Positions 1 to 6,013 are shown, counted from the stretch's first letter. The stretch is DNA of 7,666 nucleotides from Candidatus Omnitrophota bacterium (GCA_013202935.1 JABMRG010000124.1:1-7666), one strand, 5' to 3'. The notes: a model not told the origin generated them from the letters alone. A program made the numbers and translations.

Positions 1-725
1 ACCCCAGGCTTTCCAAATCCCGGAGCTTCACTCAAACGAATGGCCCTTGGTATGATCGTATCGTAAACGGATTTTTGTGCTATTAGATTTTTGTATGCAA
101 AGTCTGGGGAGGCAAAAAATCTCTTTACCTCAGTTATCACTTCCATCGTAAGCTTGGTTCTATAATCAGCCATTGTTAAGACGACCCCTTCTATCTTAAG
201 TGACGGATTAAGGTTATCTTGAACTAATTTTATTGTATGCATAAGCTGTCCTAAGCCTTCCATCGCATAGTATTCACACTGTAACGGAATTAGCGTTGAG
301 TCAGATGCTGTTAATGCATTAATAGTAAGCAGGCCTAAGCTAGGCGGGCAGTCTATAATAACAAAATCATACCTATCTTTAATAGATGTTAAGCTATTTT
401 TTAGTCTCTGTTCTCTATTAAACTCACTAACAAGTTCTATTTGCGCACCCGTTAAATGCAGATCTGCTGGAGCTATAAACATGTTTGGTATAGATGTTTT
501 TAAGATAATGTTTTCTAAAGAAGTGCTGTCAATAAGCACATTATATATACTATGTTCTATGGAGTTTTTATCAATGCCCATACCGCTTGTGGCATTTGCT
601 TGCGGATCGATATCTATAAGAAGTATTTTTTTGTTGGCAGCAGCTAAATATGCTGACAGATTGATTGAGGTAGTGGTCTTTCCTACCCCACCCTTTTGGT
701 TACATACTGATATTATTTTGCTCAA
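1..725 (-). CDS. parA: Chromosome-partitioning ATPase ParA/Soj (3' end outside window)
   Basis: ParA is the ATPase that, with ParB bound at parS, moves newly copied origins apart on the nucleoid. The 241 visible residues carry the deviant Walker A motif KGGVGKTT (residues 11-18, with signature Lys11), the Walker A' segment LLIDIDPQAN (35-44), the Walker B segment VIIDCPP (122-128), and the late ParA/Soj motif IPRAIRLSEAP. Family members are usually about 250-260 residues, so only a short C-terminal part is missing. The start is TTG at 725-723: an in-frame stop lies eight codons upstream, no ATG or GTG lies between, and an AGG (734-732) sits six bases before it. The protein then begins SKIISVCNQKGG, as expected. 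It is transcribed away from yidC; parB would be expected beyond the left edge but is not seen. A plasmid-type or MinD-like protein is less likely given the origin context and motifs. Confidence 0.95.
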   Translation of the reverse strand, partial: MSKIISVCNQKGGVGKTTTSINLSAYLAAANKKILLIDIDPQANATSGMGIDKNSIEHSIYNVLIDSTSLENIILKTSIPNMFIAPADLHLTGAQIELVSEFNREQRLKNSLTSIKDRYDFVIIDCPPSLGLLTINALTASDSTLIPLQCEYYAMEGLGQLMHTIKLVQDNLNPSLKIEGVVLTMADYRTKLTMEVITEVKRFFASPDFAYKNLIAQKSVYDTIIPRAIRLSEAPGFGKPG

Positions 726-739
726 TTTATACCTATATA

Positions 740-755
740 TGTTTCACGTGGAATC
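740..755. promoter_or_regulatory. parS-like ParB binding site 1
   Basis: The sequence TGTTTCACGTGGAATC closely matches the well-known bacterial parS palindrome TGTTTCACGTGAAACA, differing at three positions in the right half and keeping the CACGTG core intact (745-750). It lies just upstream of the parA start, inside the predicted parA leader. ParB would load here. The match is read directly; function is inferred from family knowledge and position. Confidence 0.8.
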
Positions 756-763
756 AGCTTTTT

Positions 764-779
764 AGTGCTACGTGGAACA
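764..779. promoter_or_regulatory. parS-like site 2 (degenerate left half)
   Basis: AGTGCTACGTGGAACA keeps a perfect right half (ACGTGGAACA) of the TGTTCCACGTGGAACA variant of parS. Three of the six leftmost bases differ, including one in the CACGTG core, which here reads TACGTG. Its centre is 24 bp from site 1, roughly two helical turns, so both sites could face the same side of the DNA. It may be a weaker second ParB site or a decaying copy. Confidence 0.55.
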
Positions 780-799
780 CCCCTGTTTCTATTACAGAT

Positions 800-828
800 A
801 AATTAGCATAATTATGTTAATACGTCAA
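800..828 (-). promoter_or_regulatory. Sigma-70-type promoter of parA
   Basis: On the minus strand, TTGACG (-35, 828-823) is followed by 17 bp and TAATTT (-10, 805-800), with a TG one base upstream of the -10 (extended -10). Transcription would start near 793, giving a leader of about 68 nt that contains both parS-like sites. This suggests that ParB bound there could repress parA, although that is inference. Confidence 0.65.
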
Positions 829-829
829 G

Positions 830-896
830 TAAAATGTTTGCATAACTTATGGAGTGGTTAAAATGAGCGAACATAAGTTATATAGCAAACATTTTA
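830..896. repeat. Long interrupted inverted repeat (22-bp stem, 20-nt loop)
   Basis: TAAAATGTTTGC (830-841) is perfectly complementary to GCAAACATTTTA (885-896), and ATAACTTATG (842-851) to CATAAGTTAT (872-881). Only a 3-nt bulge (882-884) interrupts the right arm, and the loop is 852-871. No T-tract follows on either strand, so it is not a standard intrinsic terminator. It ends two bases from the parA -35 box. It could be an operator, an mRNA stabilising or processing structure at the end of yidC mRNA, or a small mobile repeat remnant. Confidence 0.85.
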
Positions 897-943
897 TCCT
901 GAAGGCGCGACAAAAAGGAGCGCCTGAAGAATCTAAAGCTTAG
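863..943 (+). CDS. Possible 26-residue small ORF, unknown
   Basis: An ATG at 863 opens 26 codons and ends with TAG at 941-943, just crossing the antisense end of yidC. GGAG (851-854) lies 8 nt upstream, which is good ribosome-binding spacing. The product starts MSEHKLYSKHF, is basic and hydrophilic, and has no membrane segment. The start codon sits in the loop of the 830-896 hairpin. No convincing plus-strand promoter is seen, and an ORF this short can arise by chance, so this is a candidate only. No known family is recognised. Confidence 0.2.
   Translation: MSEHKLYSKHFILKARQKGAPEESKA
903..925. repeat. Short GC-rich inverted repeat after yidC
   Basis: AGGCGC (903-908) and GCGCCT (920-925) form a 6-bp stem with an 11-nt loop, 14 bases beyond the yidC stop codon in the direction of yidC transcription. 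No U-run follows on the minus strand, so it is at most an atypical terminator or a 3'-end protecting hairpin, perhaps acting together with the larger repeat at 830-896. Confidence 0.5.
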
Positions 944-2565
944 GCTATATCTGTCGCAGGTTGGCGGGATTTCAGTATAACTTCCTGTATAAGTAAAGTG
1001 AATATGGTATTGGTAAGCCAATATAGTACAAGGCTTGATGCCATATTGTAAAATATAAACCCAAACATTATCGGCATTACTATTGCCATTGTCCTTTGCT
1101 GGTCAGAGACTTCGCCACCTGGATGTGATACCTTCTGTTGTACAGCCATGGCCATTGCCATAAGAATCGGTAATAAGTTAAACTGGCCTTGTATTACTGG
1201 TAGTTTAGCAAGCGCGGGTAGTTTTAATAATGCATCAGGGCTTGATAAGTCCTTTATCCACAAGAAGTTAGCACCTTTTAAGTCTATGCATCTGGGTAAA
1301 ACCTGGAACAATGAGACAAATATAGGAAATTGTAGAAACATTGGTAGACAACCACCCATAGGGTTTATCTTATGCTTCTTATACAGTTCCATTATCTCTT
1401 TATTCATCTTTTGCGGGTTGTCTTTGTATGCCTTCTTTATCTTCTCTGCTTCTGGTTGTATCTTCTGCATATCTTTCATAGATTTCATACTTTTGCGTGT
1501 AAGCGGTGTTAATATCGCGCTTATTACTATTGTAAGCAAAATAATCGCTATGCCGTAATTTTTAGTAAATCCATAAAAGAATCTTACTCCTCGTAGTAGT
1601 AGGTTTGCTATACCGCTTGATACCCAAAATCCTATCAATTCTTTAGGCGGAATATTTAACGGCTTCATAAGGTTTGGATCGTTGGGGCCTGCGTAAAAGA
1701 GATACTTATGTATAACCGTATCATATGGCTGTATAGCGACTGGGCCTAACATGATGCCTGACCAGGCGGTTTTTTTGTTGACACTTTCTATAAATGCTCC
1801 CTGTTCTTCCTGTTCGGGTTTCAGAACAAACGAGAAATATCTACTTCTAACAGAGGCCCATTCTGGCAATCCTTGTAAAAGTTTGCTTTCTTGTTCTTTC
1901 TTCAGGTTAGGCTTTTGTCTATAAATTTTGCCATTGACTTTTGCATCTGCCCCTGCATGCATATCATCCATCTGCATACCAGTTATGTTTGCCTGGCTAC
2001 CGATTATCTTATATCGTATATCTTCTGATTTTGCTTTCTTATTTATAATTTTTAGTTCTAACTCTATGATATAATTAGAGTTATGGAAATCAAATCTCTT
2101 TTGTAGCCGTTGATCTTCGTTCTCTGCTACATATGTTACACTCTCTCTGCCTATCTCTTTTAATTGCCATGCTAACGGGCCTGCTTGAGCCATGGTGTCT
2201 TCTGTTGCTAAGATTGGAGGTGTGCCAGGCTCTGCCCTTGCCAAGAGAATCGGTTCCCCTGGTTTGCCATTATGCCTTAACATATAGAGCTCTTTTATTG
2301 CTGCTCCATGATTTGTAAAAACCGCATGATAGATCTCATTTTCAAATGTGGTTATTTCCTCAGGTGTTCTATACGCCGGTTGCGATGATACGGTTGCTTC
2401 CAGCCCGTGTTGCACAGAAGCCGTTCCTGACACAACTGTTTCTTGTGTGGTATTTTTGTCCATGCGCTGATACGGTTTAGCAAATCTTCGCATATAAGAT
2501 TGGTAGCCCAATATCAGAAGGATCGATAGGGCTATTGCCATAAAAAGTCGTTTTTCGTTGTTCAT
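940..2565 (-). CDS. yidC: Membrane protein insertase YidC (diderm type)
   Basis: YidC inserts and folds inner-membrane proteins, alone or with the Sec translocon. The 541-residue length fits the diderm form. An N-terminal membrane anchor (about residues 7-25) is followed by a large periplasmic domain (to about 330) and then the conserved five-helix insertase core. The core shows the TM2 region ending in TPLTRKS (353-359), the cytoplasmic hairpin with MDLY-type text (KEIMELYKKHKINP, 389-402), GGCLPMFLQFPIF (404-416), FLWIKDLS (434-441) and LVLYWLTN (512-519). ATG at 2565 has AAAGGAG a few bases upstream. Ungapped alignment with remembered E. coli YidC around TM2 puts Ser349 where the groove Arg366 sits. 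It follows yidD by 88 bp and is probably in the rpmH operon. No jag gene follows; parA does. Confidence 0.97.
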   Translation of the reverse strand: MNNEKRLFMAIALSILLILGYQSYMRRFAKPYQRMDKNTTQETVVSGTASVQHGLEATVSSQPAYRTPEEITTFENEIYHAVFTNHGAAIKELYMLRHNGKPGEPILLARAEPGTPPILATEDTMAQAGPLAWQLKEIGRESVTYVAENEDQRLQKRFDFHNSNYIIELELKIINKKAKSEDIRYKIIGSQANITGMQMDDMHAGADAKVNGKIYRQKPNLKKEQESKLLQGLPEWASVRSRYFSFVLKPEQEEQGAFIESVNKKTAWSGIMLGPVAIQPYDTVIHKYLFYAGPNDPNLMKPLNIPPKELIGFWVSSGIANLLLRGVRFFYGFTKNYGIAIILLTIVISAILTPLTRKSMKSMKDMQKIQPEAEKIKKAYKDNPQKMNKEIMELYKKHKINPMGGCLPMFLQFPIFVSLFQVLPRCIDLKGANFLWIKDLSSPDALLKLPALAKLPVIQGQFNLLPILMAMAMAVQQKVSHPGGEVSDQQRTMAIVMPIMFGFIFYNMASSLVLYWLTNTIFTLLIQEVILKSRQPATDIA

Positions 2566-2603
2566 TATAACTCCTTTGTTCCCAAATAGTTATGACACGA
2601 CAC

Positions 2604-2625
2604 CTGCCTGCCGGTGGGCAGGCGG
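2604..2625. repeat. GC-rich REP-like hairpin in the yidD-yidC gap
   Basis: GCCTGCC (2606-2612) pairs with GGCAGGC (2617-2623) around a GGTG loop; one G-T wobble and one C-G pair extend it to nine pairs. It is far more GC-rich than its surroundings and lies in an internal operon gap. Similar CCTGCCTGCCGG-type hairpins are common dispersed intergenic repeats in some uncultured bacterial genomes, so a REP-like element is likely. It may also tune yidD versus yidC mRNA levels. Confidence 0.7.
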
Positions 2626-2634
2626 TTGTGGTAG

Positions 2635-2656
2635 AACCGTATCACTAACCGTATCA
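2635..2656. repeat. Tandem direct repeat of AACCGTATCA
   Basis: AACCGTATCA occurs at 2635-2644 and again at 2647-2656, with a 12-bp period. The second copy includes the yidD stop codon. The same 10-mer also occurs once more on the plus strand (1714-1723) and twice on the minus strand (2386-2395, 2468-2477), all within yidC. No known site is recognised. Confidence 0.6.
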
Positions 2657-2863
2657 TGGAAGGTCAACCCCGCCCCTTGAAAAAGGATTGCAACGCAAGA
2701 GGCGCCATATTATTTTTGTAGTTGCGAGAAAAATATTATTTTTCGCCAACGCCAAAATACCATAGTCGGAGCAGCTGGGATGGAACTTGCACCGTGGTAT
2801 ATTCCGTCGGAACGCAAACACCTGTTGGTATCTCTTAATTACTCTTATTAGCAACCGTCTCAT
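2654..2863 (-). CDS. yidD: Membrane protein insertion efficiency factor YidD
   Basis: YidD is a small membrane-associated protein that assists YidC-dependent insertion. The 69 residues match the family from end to end. There is a basic amphipathic N-terminus (RRLLIRVIKRYQQ), the cysteine-containing core PRCKFHPSCSDYG (residues 23-35), then a helix and the C-terminal RLLRCNPFSRGGVD (54-67). The start ATG (2863-2861) lies inside the end of rnpA, giving a 29-nt overlap that suggests translational coupling. This rpmH-rnpA-yidD-yidC order is the usual one. The length is normal for the family and no key cysteine is missing. Confidence 0.95.
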   Translation of the reverse strand: MRRLLIRVIKRYQQVFAFRRNIPRCKFHPSCSDYGILALAKNNIFLATTKIIWRLLRCNPFSRGGVDLP

Positions 2864-3197
2864 TGTATTTTTCCAAAAGCTTGCTGATCGTTGCCCTGGT
2901 TAGCAAAGACCCTGCTCTGTTTGAGAGAATATTCTTTTTGACTACAACCACTATGTCGCACCCTCCAGTTTTGTAGTCTTCTGCGCACCGCTTTAGGCTT
3001 TCTTTAATAACGCGTTTAAGCCTGTTGCGCTCTGTTGCCTTTCTGATTATTCTTGAGCTTACAGAAACCCCTGTGCTTATCTGCTCTCCAGGAGCAGGCA
3101 AGAAATAAGCCCACAACGGACCATTCTTGAAGAGCTTGCCGCTTTTATATACACGCCGATATTCGCTGGTTTTTTTAAGCCGTGCTAATTTGGCCAT
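2835..3197 (-). CDS. rnpA: Ribonuclease P protein component
   Basis: RnpA is the protein subunit of RNase P, which binds the catalytic RNA and helps remove 5' leaders from pre-tRNAs. The 120-residue protein has the family N-terminus (LKKTSEYRRVYKSGK, 8-22), the hydrophobic substrate-binding strand region, and the RNR signature ATERNRLKRVIKES (54-67), the main RNA-binding motif. The start ATG (3197-3195) is 12 nt after the rpmH stop. Only a poor AGG lies just before it, so ribosomes reading through from rpmH probably re-initiate here. Its end overlaps yidD. The RNase P RNA gene is not in this window. Confidence 0.97.
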   Translation of the reverse strand: MAKLARLKKTSEYRRVYKSGKLFKNGPLWAYFLPAPGEQISTGVSVSSRIIRKATERNRLKRVIKESLKRCAEDYKTGGCDIVVVVKKNILSNRAGSLLTRATISKLLEKYNETVANKSN

Positions 3198-3209
3198 GCC
3201 TGGGTGGGT

Positions 3210-3347
3210 TCACGCGGAGAGGGTTTTTCGACCTCTGCGCCTTCTGCTGCGCAATACGGCCTTGCCGCTGCGGCTTGCGCTTCTGGCCCTGAAACCGTGC
3301 TTGCGTTTTCGTTTTAGGTTGGATTTTAGTGTTAAATTCTTTTTCAT
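3210..3347 (-). CDS. rpmH: Large ribosomal subunit protein bL34
   Basis: bL34 is a very small basic protein that binds 23S rRNA in the large subunit. Translating the minus strand from ATG at 3347 gives 45 residues with the complete family signature: SNLKRKRKHGFRARSAS (9-25) and a C-terminal RRRRGRKTLSA ending. The usual bacterial length is 44-46. No Shine-Dalgarno sequence precedes the start, and the promoter -10 box ends only 10 bases upstream, so the mRNA is predicted to be nearly leaderless. It is the first gene of the rpmH-rnpA-yidD-yidC series and is divergent from dnaA. Confidence 0.97.
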   Translation of the reverse strand: MKKNLTLKSNLKRKRKHGFRARSASRSGKAVLRSRRRRGRKTLSA

Positions 3348-3357
3348 GAGTAGGAAG

Positions 3358-3385
3358 AGTATAACATAATATCTAAATTAGTCAA
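3358..3385 (-). promoter_or_regulatory. Strong sigma-70-type promoter of rpmH
   Basis: On the minus strand, TTGACT (-35, 3385-3380), a 16-bp spacer and TATACT (-10, 3363-3358) make a near-consensus promoter. Initiation about seven bases after the -10 would fall near 3351, only a few bases from the rpmH ATG at 3347. Confidence 0.75.
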
Positions 3386-3400
3386 GGCAAACTTTTTCCC

Positions 3401-3428
3401 TTGCAAAAATGTTTTTTTCTGTTATAAT
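3401..3428 (+). promoter_or_regulatory. Sigma-70-type promoter of dnaA
   Basis: TTGCAA (-35, 3401-3406) and a perfect TATAAT (-10, 3423-3428) are separated by 16 bp. The start point would be near 3435, giving a leader of about 32 nt before dnaA. Its -35 is 15 bp from the -35 of the divergent rpmH promoter. No DnaA box was seen in the 119-bp rpmH-dnaA gap, so classic DnaA autorepression there is not supported by sequence. Confidence 0.7.
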
Positions 3429-3466
3429 TGTTCCATTCTAAATTTCTTACACTGGAAAATTATCTC

Positions 3467-4837
3467 ATGGAAAATTCTTTAGACAGCATCTGGGCACAGA
3501 TCCTCCAAAATATCCGAAAGCGGATAAGCCCGCAGAGTTACGAAACGTGGTTTGTGCCTACCAAGCAGGTGGCTCAATCGGATAAGTCTATCACGATAGA
3601 GGTCCCGAATAAGTTCTTTAAGGACTGGCTTGTTGAACATTATAAGGAGAGGATTGTATCCGCAGCAGAGGAGCTTGGTAAAAAGGGTGTCGAGATTGAG
3701 TTCGCGATTAACGAGCATTCTGTGGCCAAAGAGGCCGATGAGGGCGAAGGAGAAAAGAAGGGGCTTGGTTTCCTTACCAGGCCGTTTGAGAGGTTTATGC
3801 AGTCTCCTCAAGAGCTTGCCTTTAACCGTCGTTATACGTTTGAGAGCTTTGTCGTCGGGGGATGCAACAGGTTTACTCATGCTGCTGCTTTGGCAGTAGC
3901 AGAAAAACCTGCCAAGGCATATAACCCGCTTTTTATTTATGGCGGTGTTGGCCTGGGCAAGACACATATAATGCAGGCGATAGGCCAGCACACTGTTAAG
4001 ACACAGCCGCGGTTAAAAGTGCTTTACATGTCGAGCGAAAAATTTACCAACCAGCTTATTAACGCAATCCAGAATCGTACCACGCAAAAATTCCGAGACA
4101 AATACAGGACCCTTGATATCTTATTAATAGACGATATACAGTTTATATCAGGGAAGGAGTCAACGCAGGAGGAGTTTTTCCATACCTTCAATACGCTTTA
4201 TGACGCACATAAGCAGATTGTGGTGTCAAGCGACCGGCCGCCAAAAGAGATCTCTGCCCTGGAGAAAAGGCTCGTCTCGCGGTTCGAATGGGGCCTCGTT
4301 ACTGACATGCAGCTTCCCGACCTGGAGACACGCATGGCTATTTTAAGAAAAAAACTTGAGTCTGAGGTTACTACAGTCTCTGATGATGTGCTCTTTTTCA
4401 TAGCAGACAATATAAAATCGAATATTAGGGAGCTTGAGGGTGCGCTCATTAGAATAATAGCTTACGCGTCACTGATTGGAAAGAGTATAGACCTTGGGGT
4501 TGCCAAGGAGGTATTAAAGGAGGCCGGAGAACAGGAGGCTTCAGACATTGGTGTTGAGTTGATACAGCGTGTTGTCGCAGATTACTTTGATATAGGCACA
4601 ACCGAGATGCGCTCTAAGAAGCGCACGAAAAAGATAGTCTACCCCAGACAGATAGCCATGTATCTTGCGCGTGAGCTCACAGGTTCACCTTTAGTTGAAA
4701 TCGGCGGACTTTTTGGTGGAAGGGACCACACCACCGTGATGCACGCCTGCGGGAAGATAGAAGAGGATATCAAGAAGAATCCACACATAAAAGGAATGGT
4801 AGACAATATCATAACCAAAATAAGGACTAGCAAATAG
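3467..4837 (+). CDS. dnaA: Chromosomal replication initiator protein DnaA
   Basis: DnaA is the AAA+ initiator that binds DnaA boxes, melts the origin and recruits the helicase. The 456 residues show all four domains: domain I (about 1-80, IWAQILQNIRKRISPQSYETWF), a short acidic-to-basic linker, the AAA+ domain and domain IV. Walker A is GGVGLGKTH (159-167), Walker B LLIDDIQF with Asp222/Asp223, and the arginine-finger region is SRFEWGL with Arg272. Domain IV ends with the DNA-binding signature GGRDHTTVMHA (417-427). The ATG at 3467 is chosen because an in-frame TTG at 3428 overlaps the promoter -10 box and family proteins begin near ENSLDSIW. The ribosome site is weak (GGAAAA about ten bases upstream). 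dnaN follows after 81 bp containing the probable origin. Confidence 0.98.
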   Translation: MENSLDSIWAQILQNIRKRISPQSYETWFVPTKQVAQSDKSITIEVPNKFFKDWLVEHYKERIVSAAEELGKKGVEIEFAINEHSVAKEADEGEGEKKGLGFLTRPFERFMQSPQELAFNRRYTFESFVVGGCNRFTHAAALAVAEKPAKAYNPLFIYGGVGLGKTHIMQAIGQHTVKTQPRLKVLYMSSEKFTNQLINAIQNRTTQKFRDKYRTLDILLIDDIQFISGKESTQEEFFHTFNTLYDAHKQIVVSSDRPPKEISALEKRLVSRFEWGLVTDMQLPDLETRMAILRKKLESEVTTVSDDVLFFIADNIKSNIRELEGALIRIIAYASLIGKSIDLGVAKEVLKEAGEQEASDIGVELIQRVVADYFDIGTTEMRSKKRTKKIVYPRQIAMYLARELTGSPLVEIGGLFGGRDHTTVMHACGKIEEDIKKNPHIKGMVDNIITKIRTSK

Positions 4838-4841
4838 GGCT

Positions 4842-4850
4842 TTATGCACA
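4842..4850 (+). promoter_or_regulatory. DnaA box TTATGCACA
   Basis: TTATGCACA fits the relaxed DnaA-box consensus TTATNCACA and starts five bases after the dnaA stop codon. Two weaker same-orientation sites flank it: GAATCCACA (4777-4785, in the dnaA 3' end) and ATTTCCACA (4850-4858), each 7 of 9 against TTATCCACA. Tandem same-strand boxes beside an unwinding element are typical of origins. Confidence 0.7.
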
Positions 4851-4905
4851 TTTCCACAACAACTACTACCACTACGACTAATTTATACTTTTAACTACTA
4901 ATCAT
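4842..4905 (+). other. oriC: Probable oriC unwinding region (DnaA boxes plus DnaA-trio)
   Basis: The dnaA-dnaN gap holds, in order, a DnaA box (4842-4850), a weaker box ending at 4858, and a run of three-base units CTA CTA CCA CTA CGA CTA (4863-4880). AT-rich DNA with a further CTACTA (4895-4900) follows. Its complement reads as 3'-GAT-5'-like units, the DnaA-trio element known from Bacillus subtilis and widespread in bacteria, on which DnaA assembles on single-stranded DNA. The layout, orientation and position between dnaA and dnaN all agree. The whole unit is unusually short, and more boxes could lie elsewhere. Function is inferred. Confidence 0.75.
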
Positions 4906-4918
4906 AGGGGCTGTTAAC

Positions 4919-6013
4919 ATGAGGATAAGTACAAAAAAGGAACTTTTATTAGACGGAATACAAGCCGTAATAGGTGTAGTTACATCTAAAAACACCCTGC
5001 CCATTCTTTCAAACATCTTAATAGAGTCAGACAAGAACAAAGTAAGGTTTACCGCAACAGACCTGGACATAGGAATGACCACCGAGAAAGAGACGGATGT
5101 GATAGAAGATGGATCTATTACAGCACCAGCAAAACGGTTTATTGACATAGTAAAAGAGTTACCAGAGGGCAAGGTGGAACTATACACAAAAAAGAACCAC
5201 ATGGTGATAATAGAGAGCAAAGGTATCATTTTTAAGATACTAGGTATTCCAAAAGACGAGTTCCCCACACTACCAAACATAGACAACAAAAAAACACTCT
5301 CATTAAAGCAGCCCGACCTAAAAAAGATGCTGGAAATGACCTGTTTTGCGATGAGCAACGACGAAACCAGGTATGTTTTGAATGGAGTATGTTTTATAGT
5401 TGCAAAAGAGCTGATAAAAACAGTAGCCACGGACGGAAGAAGGCTGGCCATAGTAAGTAAAAAGAACGAAACAAGCTTTAAAGAGGATGAAAAAGTAATC
5501 ATACCAACAAAAACAATACAAGCGCTGGTGCATGCCTTAAAAGAAAAAGGCGAAGTAAAGATAACCTTTTCACAGAACCAGATCATGTTCACGGTAGACG
5601 AACTGCGCATAGTTTCAAGGCTTATAGAAGGAGAGTTTCCAAACTATGAACAAGCGATACCCAAAGAGACCAAAAACAAAATAAAGGTAAGCAAAGACAG
5701 GCTGTCCGCAGCAATAAAAAGGGCAAGCTTGTTAACAACTCCGGAATCACAAGCCATAAAACTACAGGTAGGTAAGGACAGTTTAATTGTATCAAAAATA
5801 ACACCAGAGATAGGCGAGACGCAAGAAGATGTTGAGGCATCTTATGGTGGGGAGGGGTTTTTAATAGGGTTTAACCCTACATATCTTTTAGATGTCTTAA
5901 AGGCTATAGGTGAACAAGAGCTAGCAATTGAACTTTCTGGCCCAGACAAGCCAGCAGTAATTAGGGTGGATGAAGAGTATATTTATATAGTCTTACCCAT
6001 GCAGATAACATGA
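4919..6013 (+). CDS. dnaN: DNA polymerase III beta subunit (sliding clamp)
   Basis: DnaN forms the ring-shaped dimer that tethers DNA polymerase III and many repair proteins to DNA. The 364 residues fit the standard three-domain clamp (about 1-120, 121-245, 246-364). Recognisable parts are the N-terminal LLDGIQAVIGVVTSKNTLPI (10-29), VLNGVCF in domain 2, the RLIEGEFPNYEQAIP segment, and the C-terminal FNPTYLLDVLKAI followed by YIYIVLPMQ, equivalent to the partner-binding tail ending VMPM in E. coli. The ATG at 4919 has AGGGG eight bases upstream. Its TGA stop overlaps the next gene's ATG (ATGA), indicating coupled translation. recF, usually next, is absent here. Confidence 0.98.
   Translation: MRISTKKELLLDGIQAVIGVVTSKNTLPILSNILIESDKNKVRFTATDLDIGMTTEKETDVIEDGSITAPAKRFIDIVKELPEGKVELYTKKNHMVIIESKGIIFKILGIPKDEFPTLPNIDNKKTLSLKQPDLKKMLEMTCFAMSNDETRYVLNGVCFIVAKELIKTVATDGRRLAIVSKKNETSFKEDEKVIIPTKTIQALVHALKEKGEVKITFSQNQIMFTVDELRIVSRLIEGEFPNYEQAIPKETKNKIKVSKDRLSAAIKRASLLTTPESQAIKLQVGKDSLIVSKITPEIGETQEDVEASYGGEGFLIGFNPTYLLDVLKAIGEQELAIELSGPDKPAVIRVDEEYIYIVLPMQIT

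Noticed and set aside
481..765. 94-codon plus-strand frame crossing the parA start
   Set aside because: It lies antisense to the Walker A region of parA and crosses the parS-like site; there is no family resemblance.
804..825. dif-like half sites (GCATAA next to TTATGTTAAT)
   Set aside because: The two XerC/XerD-like arms touch without the 6-bp central region that recombination needs, and dif is expected near the terminus rather than the origin.
830..925. Rho-independent terminator after yidC
   Set aside because: Two hairpins are present but neither is followed by a U-run on the minus strand, so a standard intrinsic terminator is not supported.
1254..1262. Perfect DnaA box TTATCCACA on the plus strand within yidC
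   Set aside because: It is the complement of codons for the conserved YidC Leu-Trp-Ile-Lys segment and stands alone, so it is probably chance; a genome-wide box map would be needed to give it meaning.
1148..1558. 136-codon open frame antisense to yidC
   Set aside because: It is a shadow of the conserved insertase core of yidC.
3428..3466. Upstream TTG start for dnaA, adding 13 residues
   Set aside because: That codon overlaps the promoter -10 hexamer and the added residues are not part of the DnaA family N-terminus.
3479..3991. 170-codon open frame antisense to dnaA
   Set aside because: It is a shadow of dnaA; the sense frame has full family conservation and the antisense product resembles nothing.
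4891..5610. 239-codon open frame antisense to dnaN
   Set aside because: It is a shadow of dnaN, with low-complexity Ser/Phe-rich translation caused by the complement of a Lys-rich gene, and there is no ribosome site or homology pattern.
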